From contig JAHXQP010000001.1 of NCBI GenBank assembly GCA_019391515.1, positions 1-39,082 of the forward strand: DNA of 39,082 nucleotides. The letters run 5' to 3'. Shown in pieces: positions 25,325 to 34,382 of the stretch (positions are counted from its first letter, which is position 1; each line of letters starts with the position of its first letter). The DNA comes from Clostridiaceae bacterium (GTDB taxonomy: Bacteria > Bacillota > Clostridia > Tissierellales > Sporanaerobacteraceae). Under the pieces are notes generated by a model. It had not been told where the DNA came from. It made no database searches and worked only from the letters and a program-made list of their open reading frames with translations. The position numbers and the translations under genes are program-made.

Positions 25325-25591
25325 ATGGAATCAAAAAAAGTTGTAGTAAGAAATGAAGTAGGATTACATGCAAGACCTGCATCACTTTTTGTTCAAACTG
25401 CTAATAAATATTTAAGCCGTATATATATAGAGTTAGACGGAAAAAGAGTAAATGGCAAAAGTATCATGGGAGTAATGAGTTTAGGAGTATTTCAAGGAGA
25501 AGAAATAACTATTATTGCCCAAGGGGAAGATGAAGTTGAAGCCATTGAAGATTTAGTAGATTTAATTGAAAATAGAATATTAGATGCTTAA
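25325..25591 (+). CDS. ptsH: HPr-family phosphocarrier protein
   Basis: HPr passes phosphate from Enzyme I to sugar permeases through His15 and acts as a catabolite-control cofactor when HprK phosphorylates Ser46. Both residues are present at their standard positions: G-L-H-A-R-P-A-S gives His15, and N-G-K-S-I-M-G-V gives Ser46. Bacillus Crh, encoded at the equivalent place after yvcL, lacks His15, so this one is a functional HPr and not a Crh. The 88-residue length is usual. It is the last gene of the Nudix-whiA-HPr run and is followed by a terminator. No ptsI is nearby. Confidence 0.95.
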   Translation: MESKKVVVRNEVGLHARPASLFVQTANKYLSRIYIELDGKRVNGKSIMGVMSLGVFQGEEITIIAQGEDEVEAIEDLVDLIENRILDA

Positions 25592-25614
25592 AAGAGTAGA
25601 TTTCTACTCTTTTT
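25590..25614 (+). terminator. Terminator after HPr
   Basis: A 10-bp stem (25590-25599 with 25604-25613) with an ATTT loop and a T-run on the right arm begins at the stop codon of the HPr gene. Confidence 0.85.
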
Positions 25615-25640
25615 AACATTCTACATTATTCTACAATATA

Positions 25641-25677
25641 GGACCGAAGTCCCGTTTTCAGCAGGGCATCAAAAAAA
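25641..25677. other. GC-rich hairpin element of unknown identity in an AT-rich gap
   Basis: GGACCGAAGTCC (25641-25652) forms a 4-bp stem; on the minus strand it is a UUCG-capped hairpin. The following CCC (25651-25653) can instead pair with GGG (25664-25666), so two structures compete. A run of seven A follows. It is far richer in GC than its surroundings and lies between a terminator and the HD-GYP gene. It matches no riboswitch I can name; the c-di-GMP class I consensus was checked and does not fit. Confidence 0.35.
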
Positions 25678-25750
25678 TCAAGATAAATAATGTATACTTG
25701 TTTTATAACATGATTAGGTTATACATTAAATAGTTAAAGGTGAGATAGAA

Positions 25751-26809
25751 ATGATTATATCTATAAATGATGCAATAGAGGGAATGGTGTTAGCTGAGAA
25801 TATATATAGCTCTGATGGTATATCTTTATTAAGGAAAGGAGCTATTTTAAAAAATAGCTATATAGAAAATTTAAAAGAGAATGATGTTAAAAATATTTGC
25901 ATAGATAATGAAAGTTTTAATAAAATTTCAGTAGAAGGGCTGGTTAAAAGTGCTACAAGTAAAGAAGCAATAATTATTGCAAAAAAAATAATAAATAGGC
26001 TTCCTTTTTCACAAGAGAAAAATATTAAAGAAATAATATTTATTAAAGAAAAAATTATAGATGAGCTTTTAAGTGAAAAGGAAATATTAAAAAATATATT
26101 AAATATGAAAACTATAGACAATCATATTTTTAATCATTGTGTAAATGTTTCTGTAATATCTATTATTATAGGCAAAAGTTTAGGATATAACAAAGAAGAA
26201 TTAATAAAGCTTGGTAAAGGTGCAATGCTTCACGATATAGGTAAGATATTTATACCTTTAGAAATTTTGAATAAACCTGGAAAACTTACAAAGGAAGAAT
26301 ATGAAATAGTTAAAAAACATACAACTTTTGGCTATGAAATACTCAATAAAATATCAGGCGTAGATGAAGAACTTGCAAATATATCTTTATCACACCATGA
26401 AAGATATGATGGCCTTGGATATCCTAATAGTTTAAAGGCTGGAGATATACATGAGTTTTCTAGTATAGTAGCTGTATCCGATGTTTATGATGCATTGACA
26501 AGCGATAGAATTTATAGAAAGAAAGTAAAAAACGAGGAAGCCGTAGAATATTTATTTAATATGAAATGGAAACAATTTGATGGAAATATTATTGATAAAT
26601 TTATTGAAAGTGTAGCTTCCTATTCTATAGGGAGGAAGGTAATACTAAATACAGGAGAAAGAGGAATTGTAGCAGAAGGAAATAAAGGGGTACCTACTAG
26701 ACCTATAGTGAAGATAAACTATGACCAATATAATAATGAGATAAAGAAACCTTATTATATAGATTTGTTAGAAAATAAATCTATATTAATAGAGAATACT
26801 TTTAATTAA
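25751..26809 (+). CDS. HD-GYP domain protein (probable cyclic-dinucleotide phosphodiesterase)
   Basis: HD-GYP proteins hydrolyse cyclic di-GMP using a metal centre. This 352-residue protein has an N-terminal DUF3391-like region (A-I-E-G-M-V-L-A-E-N, L-L-R-K-G-A-I-L). The catalytic part follows: L-H-D-I-G-K with HD at 161-162, K-K-H near 190, and H-H-E-R-Y-D-G-L-G-Y-P at 215-225, which is the HD-GYP signature. D-V-Y-D-A-L-T-S-D-R follows. No membrane segment or receiver domain is present, so it is soluble and its input is unknown. A terminator separates it from dnaE. Confidence 0.93.
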   Translation: MIISINDAIEGMVLAENIYSSDGISLLRKGAILKNSYIENLKENDVKNICIDNESFNKISVEGLVKSATSKEAIIIAKKIINRLPFSQEKNIKEIIFIKEKIIDELLSEKEILKNILNMKTIDNHIFNHCVNVSVISIIIGKSLGYNKEELIKLGKGAMLHDIGKIFIPLEILNKPGKLTKEEYEIVKKHTTFGYEILNKISGVDEELANISLSHHERYDGLGYPNSLKAGDIHEFSSIVAVSDVYDALTSDRIYRKKVKNEEAVEYLFNMKWKQFDGNIIDKFIESVASYSIGRKVILNTGERGIVAEGNKGVPTRPIVKINYDQYNNEIKKPYYIDLLENKSILIENTFN

Positions 26810-26836
26810 CTCCTAGGATAATCTAGGAGTTTTTTT
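26808..26836 (+). terminator. Terminator after the HD-GYP gene
   Basis: A 9-bp stem (26808-26816 with 26823-26831) with a 6-nt loop is followed by a run of T. It overlaps the stop codon. Confidence 0.85.
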
Positions 26837-26900
26837 ATTTTTGTTGGTTTTGTGATAGAATTGTAATCATATAAGAAAATAATATAGAAAGGGTTTAGAT

Positions 26901-29900
26901 ATGGCTGATAAAGGGAAATTTGTTCACCTTCATGTTCATACAGAATATAGTCTACTTGATGGAGCCAATAGAATAGGAGAATTATTAGATAGGGTCAAAG
27001 AACTGGGAATGGATACTATTGCTATTACAGATCATGGCTCTATGTTTGGCGTTGTAGATTTTTATAAAGAAGCAATTAAAAGGGATATAAAACCTATTTT
27101 AGGATGTGAAGTATATATATCTGTTGGAAAATGCACAGAAAAAAATCCAAGGGAAAAAGCTCAATATCATTTAGTTTTATTAGCAGAAAATAATACAGGA
27201 TATTTAAATCTTATGAAAATAGTATCGGAAGGCTATGTAAATGGATTTTATTATAAACCAAGAGTTGATTATGATGTACTTAGGAAGTATAGTGAAGGAA
27301 TAATTGGACTAAGTGCCTGCCTTGGAGGAGAAGTGCAAAAGAAAATTTTAAATGGAAATTTAGCGGGTGCTAAGAAAGTAGCATTAGAATATAAAGATAT
27401 ATTTGGAGAAGAAAATTTCTTCTTAGAACTTCAAGATCATGGAATTAGAGAGCAAGAATTTGTTAATAGAGAACTAATTAAATTAAGTAAGGATATAGAT
27501 ATTCCACTAGTTGCTACTAATGATATTCACTATTTAAAAAGAGAAGATGCAAAGGTACATGATGTACTTCTATGTGTACAGACAGGTAAGACTGTAGATG
27601 AAGAAAATAGGATGAGATTTCCTACAAGTGAATTTTATCTAAAATCCTATGATGAAATGATGGATCTGTTTGGGGATGTAAGTGAAGCTATAGATAATAC
27701 TGTTTTAATCGGAGAAAGATGTAATGTGGATATGGATTTTGATACATTACATCTTCCAAGATATGAAGTGCCAGAAGGTTATACTGATGTTGAATACTTA
27801 AAAAAACTATGTATAGATGGTCTCAATGAAAGATATGATGAGATAACTAGAGAGATAGAAGATAGATTTGAATTTGAGTTCAATACTATTGTAGATATGG
27901 GATATACAGACTATTTCCTTATAGTATGGGATTTTATTAAATATGCTAAAGACAATGGCATAATGGTAGGACCAGGAAGAGGTTCTGCAGCAGGAAGTTT
28001 AGTTTCTTATGCACTAGGTATTATAGATATAGATCCACTGAAATATGGGTTGATCTTTGAAAGGTTTTTGAATCCTGAAAGGGTCACTATGCCAGACATA
28101 GATGTGGATTTTTGTTATGAAAGAAGAGAAGAAGTAATAGATTATGTAGTTAGGAAGTATGGAAAAGATAGGGTAGCTCAAATAGTCACCTTTGGTACTA
28201 TGGCAGCAAGGGGGAGTATAAGGGATGTAGGAAGAGCATTAAATATGGCTTATGGACAAGTAGATTTTATAGCCAAGCAGATACCTATGGAATTAGGTAT
28301 GACCATAGATAAGGCGTTGGAAGTTAATAGAAATTTAAAGCAAATTTATGATGAACAAGAAGATATAAGGGAATTAATCGATATAGCAAGAAAAGTAGAA
28401 GGTCTTCCAAGACATACATCTACCCATGCAGCAGGAGTAGTTATATCTAAAGAACCAATTACTCAATATGTACCATTATCAAGGAATAAAGACTCTATAA
28501 CTACTCAATTCACAATGACTGAATTAGAAGAGCTAGGACTATTAAAAATGGACTTTTTAGGTCTTAGAACTCTAACTGTTATAAGGGATGCAGTAAAATT
28601 AATAGAAGAAAATCACAAAGTTAAAATAGATTTTTCAGACTTTACCTATGATGATCCCAAAGTATATGAAATGTTTAGCAATGCAGAAACTCTAGGAATA
28701 TTCCAATTTGAAAGTGCTGGTATGAGACAATTTTTAAAGGAATTAAAACCCAATAGTTTTGAAAATATTGTAGCTGCTAACTCATTATTTAGACCAGGCC
28801 CTATGGATCAAATTCCTAGATATATAGAAAATAAAAATGATCCTTCTAATATAGAATATTTACATCCAAAATTAAAACCTATTTTAGAAGTTACCTATGG
28901 ATGCATCGTATATCAAGAGCAAGTAATGCAAATAGTTAGAGATATTGGTGGATATTCTATGGGAAGAGCAGATTTAGTAAGAAGGGCCATGAGTAAAAAG
29001 AAAATGGATGTTATGGAAGAAGAAAGAAAACATTTCATATATGGAAAATTAGATGAAAATGGAGAAGTAGAGATTCAAGGTGCTATAAGAAATGGAGTAG
29101 ATGAGAAATCAGCAAATATAATATATGATGAAATGATAAGTTTTGCTAAATATGCTTTTAACAAATCCCATTCAGCTGCCTATGCTGTAGTAGCTTACAG
29201 GACAGCTTGGTTGAAATACTATTATCCTGTAGAGTTTATGGCAGCATTAATTACTAGTGTTATGGGAAATACTAATTCTGTATCTTTATATATTCAAGAA
29301 TGTAAAAGATTAGGAATAGAAATACTTCCTCCAGATGTAAATGAAAGCTACGGAAAGTTTACAGTGTCCAATGGGAAAATAAGATTTGGTCTTATGGCTG
29401 TTAAAAATGTAGGCAAAGCCCTTATAGAAACTATAGTGGAGGCTAGAAAAGAAGGTCCTTTTAAGAGTTTTACTGAGTTTTGTCAAAGGATAGAAACCAT
29501 AGATGGAACAGTTATGAATAAAAGGGCTATAGAAAGTTTAATCAAGTCTGGAGCTATGGAGTCGCTAGGAGGCAATAGAGCACAATTTTTAGCTGTATTT
29601 GAAAAGATAATGGATGGAGTTCATGATGATAAGAAAAGGAATATACAAGGCCAATGTTCATTATTTGATAGTATTGAAGATAAGGTTTCAGATGATAATT
29701 TACCAGATTTAAAAGAATTTCCAGAGAAAAATCTATTGACAATGGAAAAAGAAAAATTAGGTATCTATATAAGTGGTCATCCTCTAACTTCTTATGAAGA
29801 AGAATTGAAAAAAATTTCCACCAATACCACTGTAGAATTGTTCCAAATATCTGACGAAATATCTGAAGAGATGGTAGATACAAGCTTAAGGGATGGACAG

Positions 29901-30380
29901 AAAATAGTTATTGGAGGAATAATAGTTAATAAGAAAAATAAAATAACTAAAAATAATAATATGATGGCTTTTGCTACTTTAGAAGATTTATATGGAATAG
30001 TAGAAGTAATCATTTTTCCTGCTACCTATGAAAAATATCAAAAATATATAGAAGAAGATAGTATAGTCGTAGTTGAAGGTAGATTAAGTATAAGTGAAGA
30101 AGACGAACCTAAAATAATTTGTGAATCTATTAAGCCATTGAGTAAATATAGGAGAGAAAAGCTATATATAAAAATTGAAGAAGGGGATTTTAATACTGCT
30201 TTTAGTAATCTAAAAGAGATATTTGAAAAATATAAAGGAGATGTACCAGTATATGTTTATTTAGCAAAGGATAAAAAAGTTGTAATGGCAGATAGAGATT
30301 ATTGGGTAGATATAAAAAGGAATGAAATTTTAGATGAAATAGAAAAAGTAGTAGGGAATGGATGTGTAAAAATTTGCTAA
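26901..30380 (+). CDS. dnaE: DNA polymerase III alpha subunit, DnaE type
   Basis: DnaE is a replicative polymerase; in low-GC Gram-positives it usually extends primers while PolC does the bulk of synthesis. The 1159-residue length is typical. Residues about 5-210 are the PHP domain (H-L-H-V-H-T-E-Y-S-L-L-D-G). The polymerase core has G-P-G-R-G-S-A-A-G-S and the catalytic P-D-I-D-V-D-F near 397-403. Downstream come F-K-A-type finger and thumb regions (F-R-P-G-P-M-D-Q-I-P-R-Y, A-F-N-K-S-H-S-A-A-Y) and an OB fold starting near residue 1003. There is no embedded 3'-5' exonuclease, which distinguishes it from PolC. Shine-Dalgarno AAAGGG precedes the ATG. Confidence 0.97.
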   Translation: MADKGKFVHLHVHTEYSLLDGANRIGELLDRVKELGMDTIAITDHGSMFGVVDFYKEAIKRDIKPILGCEVYISVGKCTEKNPREKAQYHLVLLAENNTGYLNLMKIVSEGYVNGFYYKPRVDYDVLRKYSEGIIGLSACLGGEVQKKILNGNLAGAKKVALEYKDIFGEENFFLELQDHGIREQEFVNRELIKLSKDIDIPLVATNDIHYLKREDAKVHDVLLCVQTGKTVDEENRMRFPTSEFYLKSYDEMMDLFGDVSEAIDNTVLIGERCNVDMDFDTLHLPRYEVPEGYTDVEYLKKLCIDGLNERYDEITREIEDRFEFEFNTIVDMGYTDYFLIVWDFIKYAKDNGIMVGPGRGSAAGSLVSYALGIIDIDPLKYGLIFERFLNPERVTMPDIDVDFCYERREEVIDYVVRKYGKDRVAQIVTFGTMAARGSIRDVGRALNMAYGQVDFIAKQIPMELGMTIDKALEVNRNLKQIYDEQEDIRELIDIARKVEGLPRHTSTHAAGVVISKEPITQYVPLSRNKDSITTQFTMTELEELGLLKMDFLGLRTLTVIRDAVKLIEENHKVKIDFSDFTYDDPKVYEMFSNAETLGIFQFESAGMRQFLKELKPNSFENIVAANSLFRPGPMDQIPRYIENKNDPSNIEYLHPKLKPILEVTYGCIVYQEQVMQIVRDIGGYSMGRADLVRRAMSKKKMDVMEEERKHFIYGKLDENGEVEIQGAIRNGVDEKSANIIYDEMISFAKYAFNKSHSAAYAVVAYRTAWLKYYYPVEFMAALITSVMGNTNSVSLYIQECKRLGIEILPPDVNESYGKFTVSNGKIRFGLMAVKNVGKALIETIVEARKEGPFKSFTEFCQRIETIDGTVMNKRAIESLIKSGAMESLGGNRAQFLAVFEKIMDGVHDDKKRNIQGQCSLFDSIEDKVSDDNLPDLKEFPEKNLLTMEKEKLGIYISGHPLTSYEEELKKISTNTTVELFQISDEISEEMVDTSLRDGQKIVIGGIIVNKKNKITKNNNMMAFATLEDLYGIVEVIIFPATYEKYQKYIEEDSIVVVEGRLSISEEDEPKIICESIKPLSKYRREKLYIKIEEGDFNTAFSNLKEIFEKYKGDVPVYVYLAKDKKVVMADRDYWVDIKRNEILDEIEKVVGNGCVKIC

Positions 30381-30416
30381 AGAGGGTCAAATCTAATAAA
30401 AAAACATTGTATATTA

Positions 30417-30425
30417 TGTTATAAT
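30417..30425 (+). promoter_or_regulatory. Extended -10 promoter upstream of the pfkA operon
   Basis: TGTTATAAT (30417-30425) is a consensus extended -10 in the gap after dnaE. The -35 region is A-rich and weak. It would drive the DUF2007-like gene, pfkA and pyk. Confidence 0.6.
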
Positions 30426-30461
30426 GTTATGTACAATATATTGTTTAAGGAGTGCGAGAAT

Positions 30462-30656
30462 ATGTGGACTGCAGTGCATGTAGTAGACAGTTATACTAGG
30501 GCAAAAGAAATAGAAAATAAATTAATAGCTGAAGGATTTTTAGTTAAAGTCAAGGTATTTACAAAAGAAGGAGATACTTTATTATATGAAATTCTGGCAC
30601 CAGAACTTGAAGCTGAAGATGTTCAATTAGCATTATTAGATTTGGGAATTATTTAA
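30462..30656 (+). CDS. Small DUF2007-like protein upstream of pfkA
   Basis: The frame extends to an ATG at 30429, but AAGGAG at 30447-30452 places the real start at the ATG at 30462, giving 64 residues. The sequence (H-V-V-D-S-Y-T-R-A-K-E-I-E-N-K-L-I-A-E-G-F) resembles the small signal-transducing-type DUF2007 fold. Related genes sit in the same place before pfkA in clostridia and have sometimes been labelled glutamate decarboxylase without basis. It is followed 18 bases later by pfkA, so it should be cotranscribed with glycolytic genes. Its function is unknown. Confidence 0.8.
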   Translation: MWTAVHVVDSYTRAKEIENKLIAEGFLVKVKVFTKEGDTLLYEILAPELEAEDVQLALLDLGII

Positions 30657-30674
30657 GTATAAGGAGGTTTAGAA

Positions 30675-31634
30675 ATGAAGACTATAGGGGTTCTAACTAG
30701 TGGTGGAGATTCACCAGGTATGAATGCAGCCATAAGAGCAGTTGTAAGGACCAGTATTTATAACAATTTAAGAATAATGGGAATAAAACAAGGATATAAT
30801 GGTCTTATAAATGGTAATATTGAAGAAATGAATCTTTCTAGTGTAGCAGATATTATCCATAGAGGTGGAACGATACTTAGGACTGCTAGATGTGATGAGT
30901 TTACAACAGAAAAGGGACTTCAAAAAGCATTGAATGTGATAAGAATTTTTAATATGGATGGAATAATAGTATTAGGTGGAGATGGTTCTTTTAAAGGAGC
31001 AAGAAAATTAAATGAAGCAGGGGTACCTATTATTGGAGTACCTTGTACAATAGATAATGATATGGGATATACAGATTATACAATTGGATTTTTCACAGCT
31101 GTAGAAACAGTAGTAGATGCCATAAGTAAAATAAGAGATACATCTAGTTCTCATGGTAGGGCAAATATAGTAGAAGTAATGGGGAGAAGTTGTGGTGATA
31201 TAGCACTATATGCAGGACTTGCTGGCGGTGCAGAAAGTATTATAGTACCTGAGGAGAATATGGAAGTAGATGAAGTTTGTAAAAGGCTTATTCAAAGTAG
31301 GAATAGAGGAAAACTTCATAGTATTATAGCTCTTGCAGAAGGTGCAGGAAATGCTTATGAATATGCAAAAGAAATTGAAGAAAAAACTGGAACAGAAACA
31401 AGGGTTACAATACTTGGTCATATACAAAGAGGAGGAACACCTACAGCTTTTGATAGAATTATAGCTAGTAAAATGGGCAATAAAGCAGTTGAGCTTTTAC
31501 TAAAAGGCGATGCAGGAAAAGCTCTTGGTATTAAAGAAAATCAAGTTATTGATTTGGATATAGATGAAGCTCTTTCAAGCGAAGGGTTTTTTGATAAAGA
31601 AATGTATGATATAGCAAAGATACTTTCAATATAA
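30675..31634 (+). CDS. pfkA: ATP-dependent 6-phosphofructokinase
   Basis: PfkA phosphorylates fructose 6-phosphate to fructose 1,6-bisphosphate, the committed glycolytic step. The 319-residue protein matches the bacterial family length. ATP-binding glycines are at 10-11 ([11 protein letters not shown]). G-G-D-G-S at 101-105 indicates ATP rather than pyrophosphate use. The catalytic Asp127 lies in T-I-D-N-D at 125-129. M-G-R-S-C-G and G-H-I-Q-R-G-G-T-P complete the substrate site. Shine-Dalgarno AAGGAGG precedes the ATG. pyk follows after 18 bases, the standard clostridial pair. Confidence 0.97.
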   Translation: MKTIGVLTSGGDSPGMNAAIRAVVRTSIYNNLRIMGIKQGYNGLINGNIEEMNLSSVADIIHRGGTILRTARCDEFTTEKGLQKALNVIRIFNMDGIIVLGGDGSFKGARKLNEAGVPIIGVPCTIDNDMGYTDYTIGFFTAVETVVDAISKIRDTSSSHGRANIVEVMGRSCGDIALYAGLAGGAESIIVPEENMEVDEVCKRLIQSRNRGKLHSIIALAEGAGNAYEYAKEIEEKTGTETRVTILGHIQRGGTPTAFDRIIASKMGNKAVELLLKGDAGKALGIKENQVIDLDIDEALSSEGFFDKEMYDIAKILSI

Positions 31635-31652
31635 AAAAATGAGGTGAGGAAA

Positions 31653-33410
31653 GTGAAAAGGACTAAAATAGTATGTACCATAGGTCCAGCTTCTGAGACT
31701 GAAGATATACTAAGACAACTTATGGAATCAGGGCTAAATGTAGCAAGATTAAATTTTTCCCATGGGAATCATGAGGAGCATAAAGCTAGAATAGAAACTA
31801 TAAAAAAAGTGAGAGAAAAGTTAGATCTTCCTATAGGGATTATGCTGGACACTAAAGGCCCAGAAATTAGACTTAAAAATTTTAAAGAAGGTGGAGTAGA
31901 ACTTATAGATAATCAGGAATTTATCTTAACTACAAGGGAAGTTTCTGGAGATGAAAAAATAGTTAGTGTAAGCTATGAAGGTTTAGCTAAGGATGTAAAA
32001 AGTGGAGATACTATATTGATTGATGATGGATTAATTGAATTAGAAGTCATTCAAATAGTCAAAGAAACAGATATGGTCTGTATTGTTAAGAATGGTGGGT
32101 CAGTAAAAGACCATAAAGGCGTAAATGTCCCAGGAGTGAAAATAAATCTGCCAGCTGTTACCCAAAAGGATATAGATGATATATTATTTGGAATAGAAAA
32201 CGGGATAGACTTTATAGCGGCTTCTTTTATTAGGAAAGCTGAAGATGTATTTAGTATAAGAAAGATATTAGAAGAAAATGGTGGAGACCATATACAAATA
32301 ATATCTAAAATAGAGAATCAAGAAGGTGTAGAAAATATAGATGAGATAATAAATGTTTCTGATGGAATAATGGTAGCTAGGGGAGACCTTGGGGTAGAGA
32401 TTGAAACAGAAGAGATCCCAATTATTCAAAAAGAAATAATTAGAAAATGCAATGAAGCTGGAAAACCTGTAATTACTGCTACTCAAATGTTAGATTCTAT
32501 GATGAGAAATCCTAGACCTACAAGGGCAGAAGTAACCGATGTGGCCAATGCAATTTTTGATGGCACAGATGCTATTATGCTATCTGGAGAAACAGCAGCA
32601 GGTAAATATCCAGTTGAAGCAGTTAAGACTATGTACAGTATTGCTACTAGGACTGAAGATTCTCTTGATTATAAACGAATATTGAAGGAAAACTCAAAGA
32701 ATAGAGAAATTTCAACAACAAATGCTATAAGTAAAGCTACCTGTACTACGGCAAAAGATTTAGGAGCAAGTGCTATAGTTACAGCTACATCTTCAGGATT
32801 TACTGCTAGTTCAGTATCTAAATTCAGACCTAAGGCACCAATTATTGCAGCTACTACTACAAAAGAAGTAATGAGAAAGATGGCCTTAGTCTGGGGAGTA
32901 TATCCAGTACTATCTTCAAAAAGTATATCTACTGACGAAGTAATAGATCTTTCAATACATAGTGCTCTTGAAAAAGGCTATATAAAGCAAGGAGATTTAA
33001 TAGTTATTACAGCAGGGATACCAGTAGGAGTATCAGGCACTACCAACTTGATTAAAGTTCATATAGTAAGTGAAGTACTTCTTAAAGGTGTAGGAATAGG
33101 AAATAAAGCTGCTTCTGGAAGAGTAATTATAGGAAATACAAAGGAAGAAATAGAAGGTAGATTTAAAGAAGGAGATGTTCTTGTATGTAATTGTACAGCT
33201 AGGGATATAATGCCATATGTAGAAAAGGCTTCGGCAATTGTAGCAGAACAAGGTGGACTTACATCCCATGCAGCTATAGTAGGATTGAATTTAGCCAAAC
33301 CTACTATTGTAGGAGTAGAAAGTGCAACAGAAATTTTAAAAGATAATGATATTGTTACAGTAGATAGTATTACTGGCTCAATATACAAAGGAGAAGCTAG
33401 AGTACTATAA
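31653..33410 (+). CDS. pyk: Pyruvate kinase with C-terminal PEP-utiliser domain
   Basis: Pyruvate kinase converts phosphoenolpyruvate and ADP to pyruvate and ATP. The frame is open to a GTG at 31644, but the GAGGTGAGG ribosome site overlaps it, so the GTG at 31653 is preferred (585 residues). The core shows T-I-G-P-A-S, N-F-S-H-G, M-L-D-T-K-G-P-E-I-R, the K-I-E-N-Q-E-G active site, A-R-G-D-L-G-V-E and T-A-T-Q-M-L-D-S-M. The last 100 residues are a PEP-utiliser mobile domain with G-G-L-T-S-H-A-A-I-V, an extension found in Bacillus and many clostridia whose role is debated. It pairs with pfkA; a thioesterase gene follows 14 bases later. Confidence 0.97.
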   Translation: MKRTKIVCTIGPASETEDILRQLMESGLNVARLNFSHGNHEEHKARIETIKKVREKLDLPIGIMLDTKGPEIRLKNFKEGGVELIDNQEFILTTREVSGDEKIVSVSYEGLAKDVKSGDTILIDDGLIELEVIQIVKETDMVCIVKNGGSVKDHKGVNVPGVKINLPAVTQKDIDDILFGIENGIDFIAASFIRKAEDVFSIRKILEENGGDHIQIISKIENQEGVENIDEIINVSDGIMVARGDLGVEIETEEIPIIQKEIIRKCNEAGKPVITATQMLDSMMRNPRPTRAEVTDVANAIFDGTDAIMLSGETAAGKYPVEAVKTMYSIATRTEDSLDYKRILKENSKNREISTTNAISKATCTTAKDLGASAIVTATSSGFTASSVSKFRPKAPIIAATTTKEVMRKMALVWGVYPVLSSKSISTDEVIDLSIHSALEKGYIKQGDLIVITAGIPVGVSGTTNLIKVHIVSEVLLKGVGIGNKAASGRVIIGNTKEEIEGRFKEGDVLVCNCTARDIMPYVEKASAIVAEQGGLTSHAAIVGLNLAKPTIVGVESATEILKDNDIVTVDSITGSIYKGEARVL

Positions 33411-33424
33411 AGGGGGCAAAATTG

Positions 33425-33847
33425 ATGGTACAGGAAACTACTATAAGGGTTCGATATAAAGAAACAGACCAAATGGGTATAGTATATTATGGGAATTATT
33501 TTACTTGGTTTGAAGTAGGAAGAAATGAGTTCTTTAGAGAATTGGGCTTAACTTGTGGGGAATTAGAAGAAGAGCAGGTACTTCTACCAGTAATAGAAAC
33601 AGGTTGTAAATATATAAGTTCAGCAAAATTTGATGAAGAGGTTATAATAAAAACAAAATTGACAAAACTAGAAGGTGTAAGGCTTACACTAGAGTATGAA
33701 ATATATAGGAAAGATAATAACGAATTATTAGTAGAAGGATTTACTAAACATGCTTTTGTAGACAAATCATTGAAGCCTGTAAGATTTAGAAAAAAATTCA
33801 AAAAGGAGTGGAAATTGTTACAAGACTCTTTAGAAAAGGAAGAATGA
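33425..33847 (+). CDS. YbgC/FadM-like acyl-CoA thioesterase (4HBT hotdog fold)
   Basis: This 140-residue protein is a hotdog-fold thioesterase that should hydrolyse acyl-CoA esters. The family motif is clear near the N-terminus: Y-K-E-T-D-Q-M-G-I-V-Y-Y-G-N-Y with the catalytic Asp at 15, followed by W-F-E-V-G-R-N-E-F. The start at the ATG 33425 is used in preference to the adjacent TTG; AAGGGGG lies 8 bases upstream. The FxsA gene follows within 4 bases, so the two are coupled. The natural substrate cannot be told from the sequence. Confidence 0.9.
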   Translation: MVQETTIRVRYKETDQMGIVYYGNYFTWFEVGRNEFFRELGLTCGELEEEQVLLPVIETGCKYISSAKFDEEVIIKTKLTKLEGVRLTLEYEIYRKDNNELLVEGFTKHAFVDKSLKPVRFRKKFKKEWKLLQDSLEKEE

Positions 33848-33850
33848 TAT

Positions 33851-34243
33851 ATGGGGAAAATACTATTATTTATAATAGTAACACCTATAATAGATCTCTA
33901 TATCCTAATTAAGGCCTCTCAGAATGTAGGATTTTGGCCAACAATAGCTTTAATTGTAGCCACAGGGATTGTAGGCTATTATCTAGCTAGAAGTGAAGGA
34001 AAAATAGTATTATCCAATATAAATAGAGCATTATCCCAAGGTACAGTTCCAGGTGATGCTCTTCTAACAGGATTGTGTATTTTAATAGGTGGAATATTTC
34101 TAGCAGTACCAGGTATTGTAACAGATATAATAGGAATAACTATGATACTTCCTGGCACAAGGGAAATATACAAGAATGCTATAAAAAGATACTTTAAAAA
34201 CAAAATTAGGCGTGGAAGTACTAGAGTATTCTTAAGGTGGTAA
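33851..34243 (+). CDS. fxsA: FxsA-family membrane protein
   Basis: This 130-residue protein has the FxsA pattern: an N-terminal membrane segment with P-I-I-D-L-Y-I-L-I-K, a second with A-T-G-I-V-G-Y-Y-L-A-R-S-E-G, then G-G-I-F-L-A-V-P-G-I-V-T-D-I-I-G and a basic C-terminal tail. In E. coli FxsA reduces phage T7 exclusion by the F plasmid when overproduced; its normal job is unknown. It is the last gene of the pfkA-pyk-thioesterase run. Confidence 0.9.
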   Translation: MGKILLFIIVTPIIDLYILIKASQNVGFWPTIALIVATGIVGYYLARSEGKIVLSNINRALSQGTVPGDALLTGLCILIGGIFLAVPGIVTDIIGITMILPGTREIYKNAIKRYFKNKIRRGSTRVFLRW

Positions 34244-34257
34244 TTATTTCATGATAT

Positions 34258-34366
34258 TTGGTATAAAAAAAATTAATCCGTCTATAATCTTAGTATAAAA
34301 TAAGAAGATAAAGGGACACTGATTCTATTTCTATCAGCAGGCACACTTTTGTGTGCCTTCTTTTTT
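34258..34366 (+). promoter_or_regulatory. Promoter and leader with a terminator upstream of rlmD
   Basis: TATAAT (34283-34288) with a weak TTGGTA (34258-34263) at 19-bp spacing could start a transcript near 34295. That leader contains a small CTGAT/ATCAG hairpin. It then runs into GGCACAC (34340-34346) paired with GTGTGCC (34351-34357) and a TTCTTTTTT tract just before the rlmD ribosome site. The layout is that of a transcription attenuator, but the terminator could simply belong to the upstream operon. Confidence 0.5.
34340..34366 (+). terminator. Intrinsic terminator just upstream of rlmD
   Basis: A 7-bp GC-rich stem with a TTTT loop is followed by a T-rich tract. It lies 16 bases before the rlmD start codon. 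Confidence 0.8.
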
Positions 34367-34382
34367 GGAAAGGGGAGTATGT

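Noticed and set aside
25641-25677. Cyclic di-GMP riboswitch ahead of the HD-GYP gene
   Set aside because: The conserved GEMM core and tetraloop-receptor features are absent; only a simple hairpin is present.
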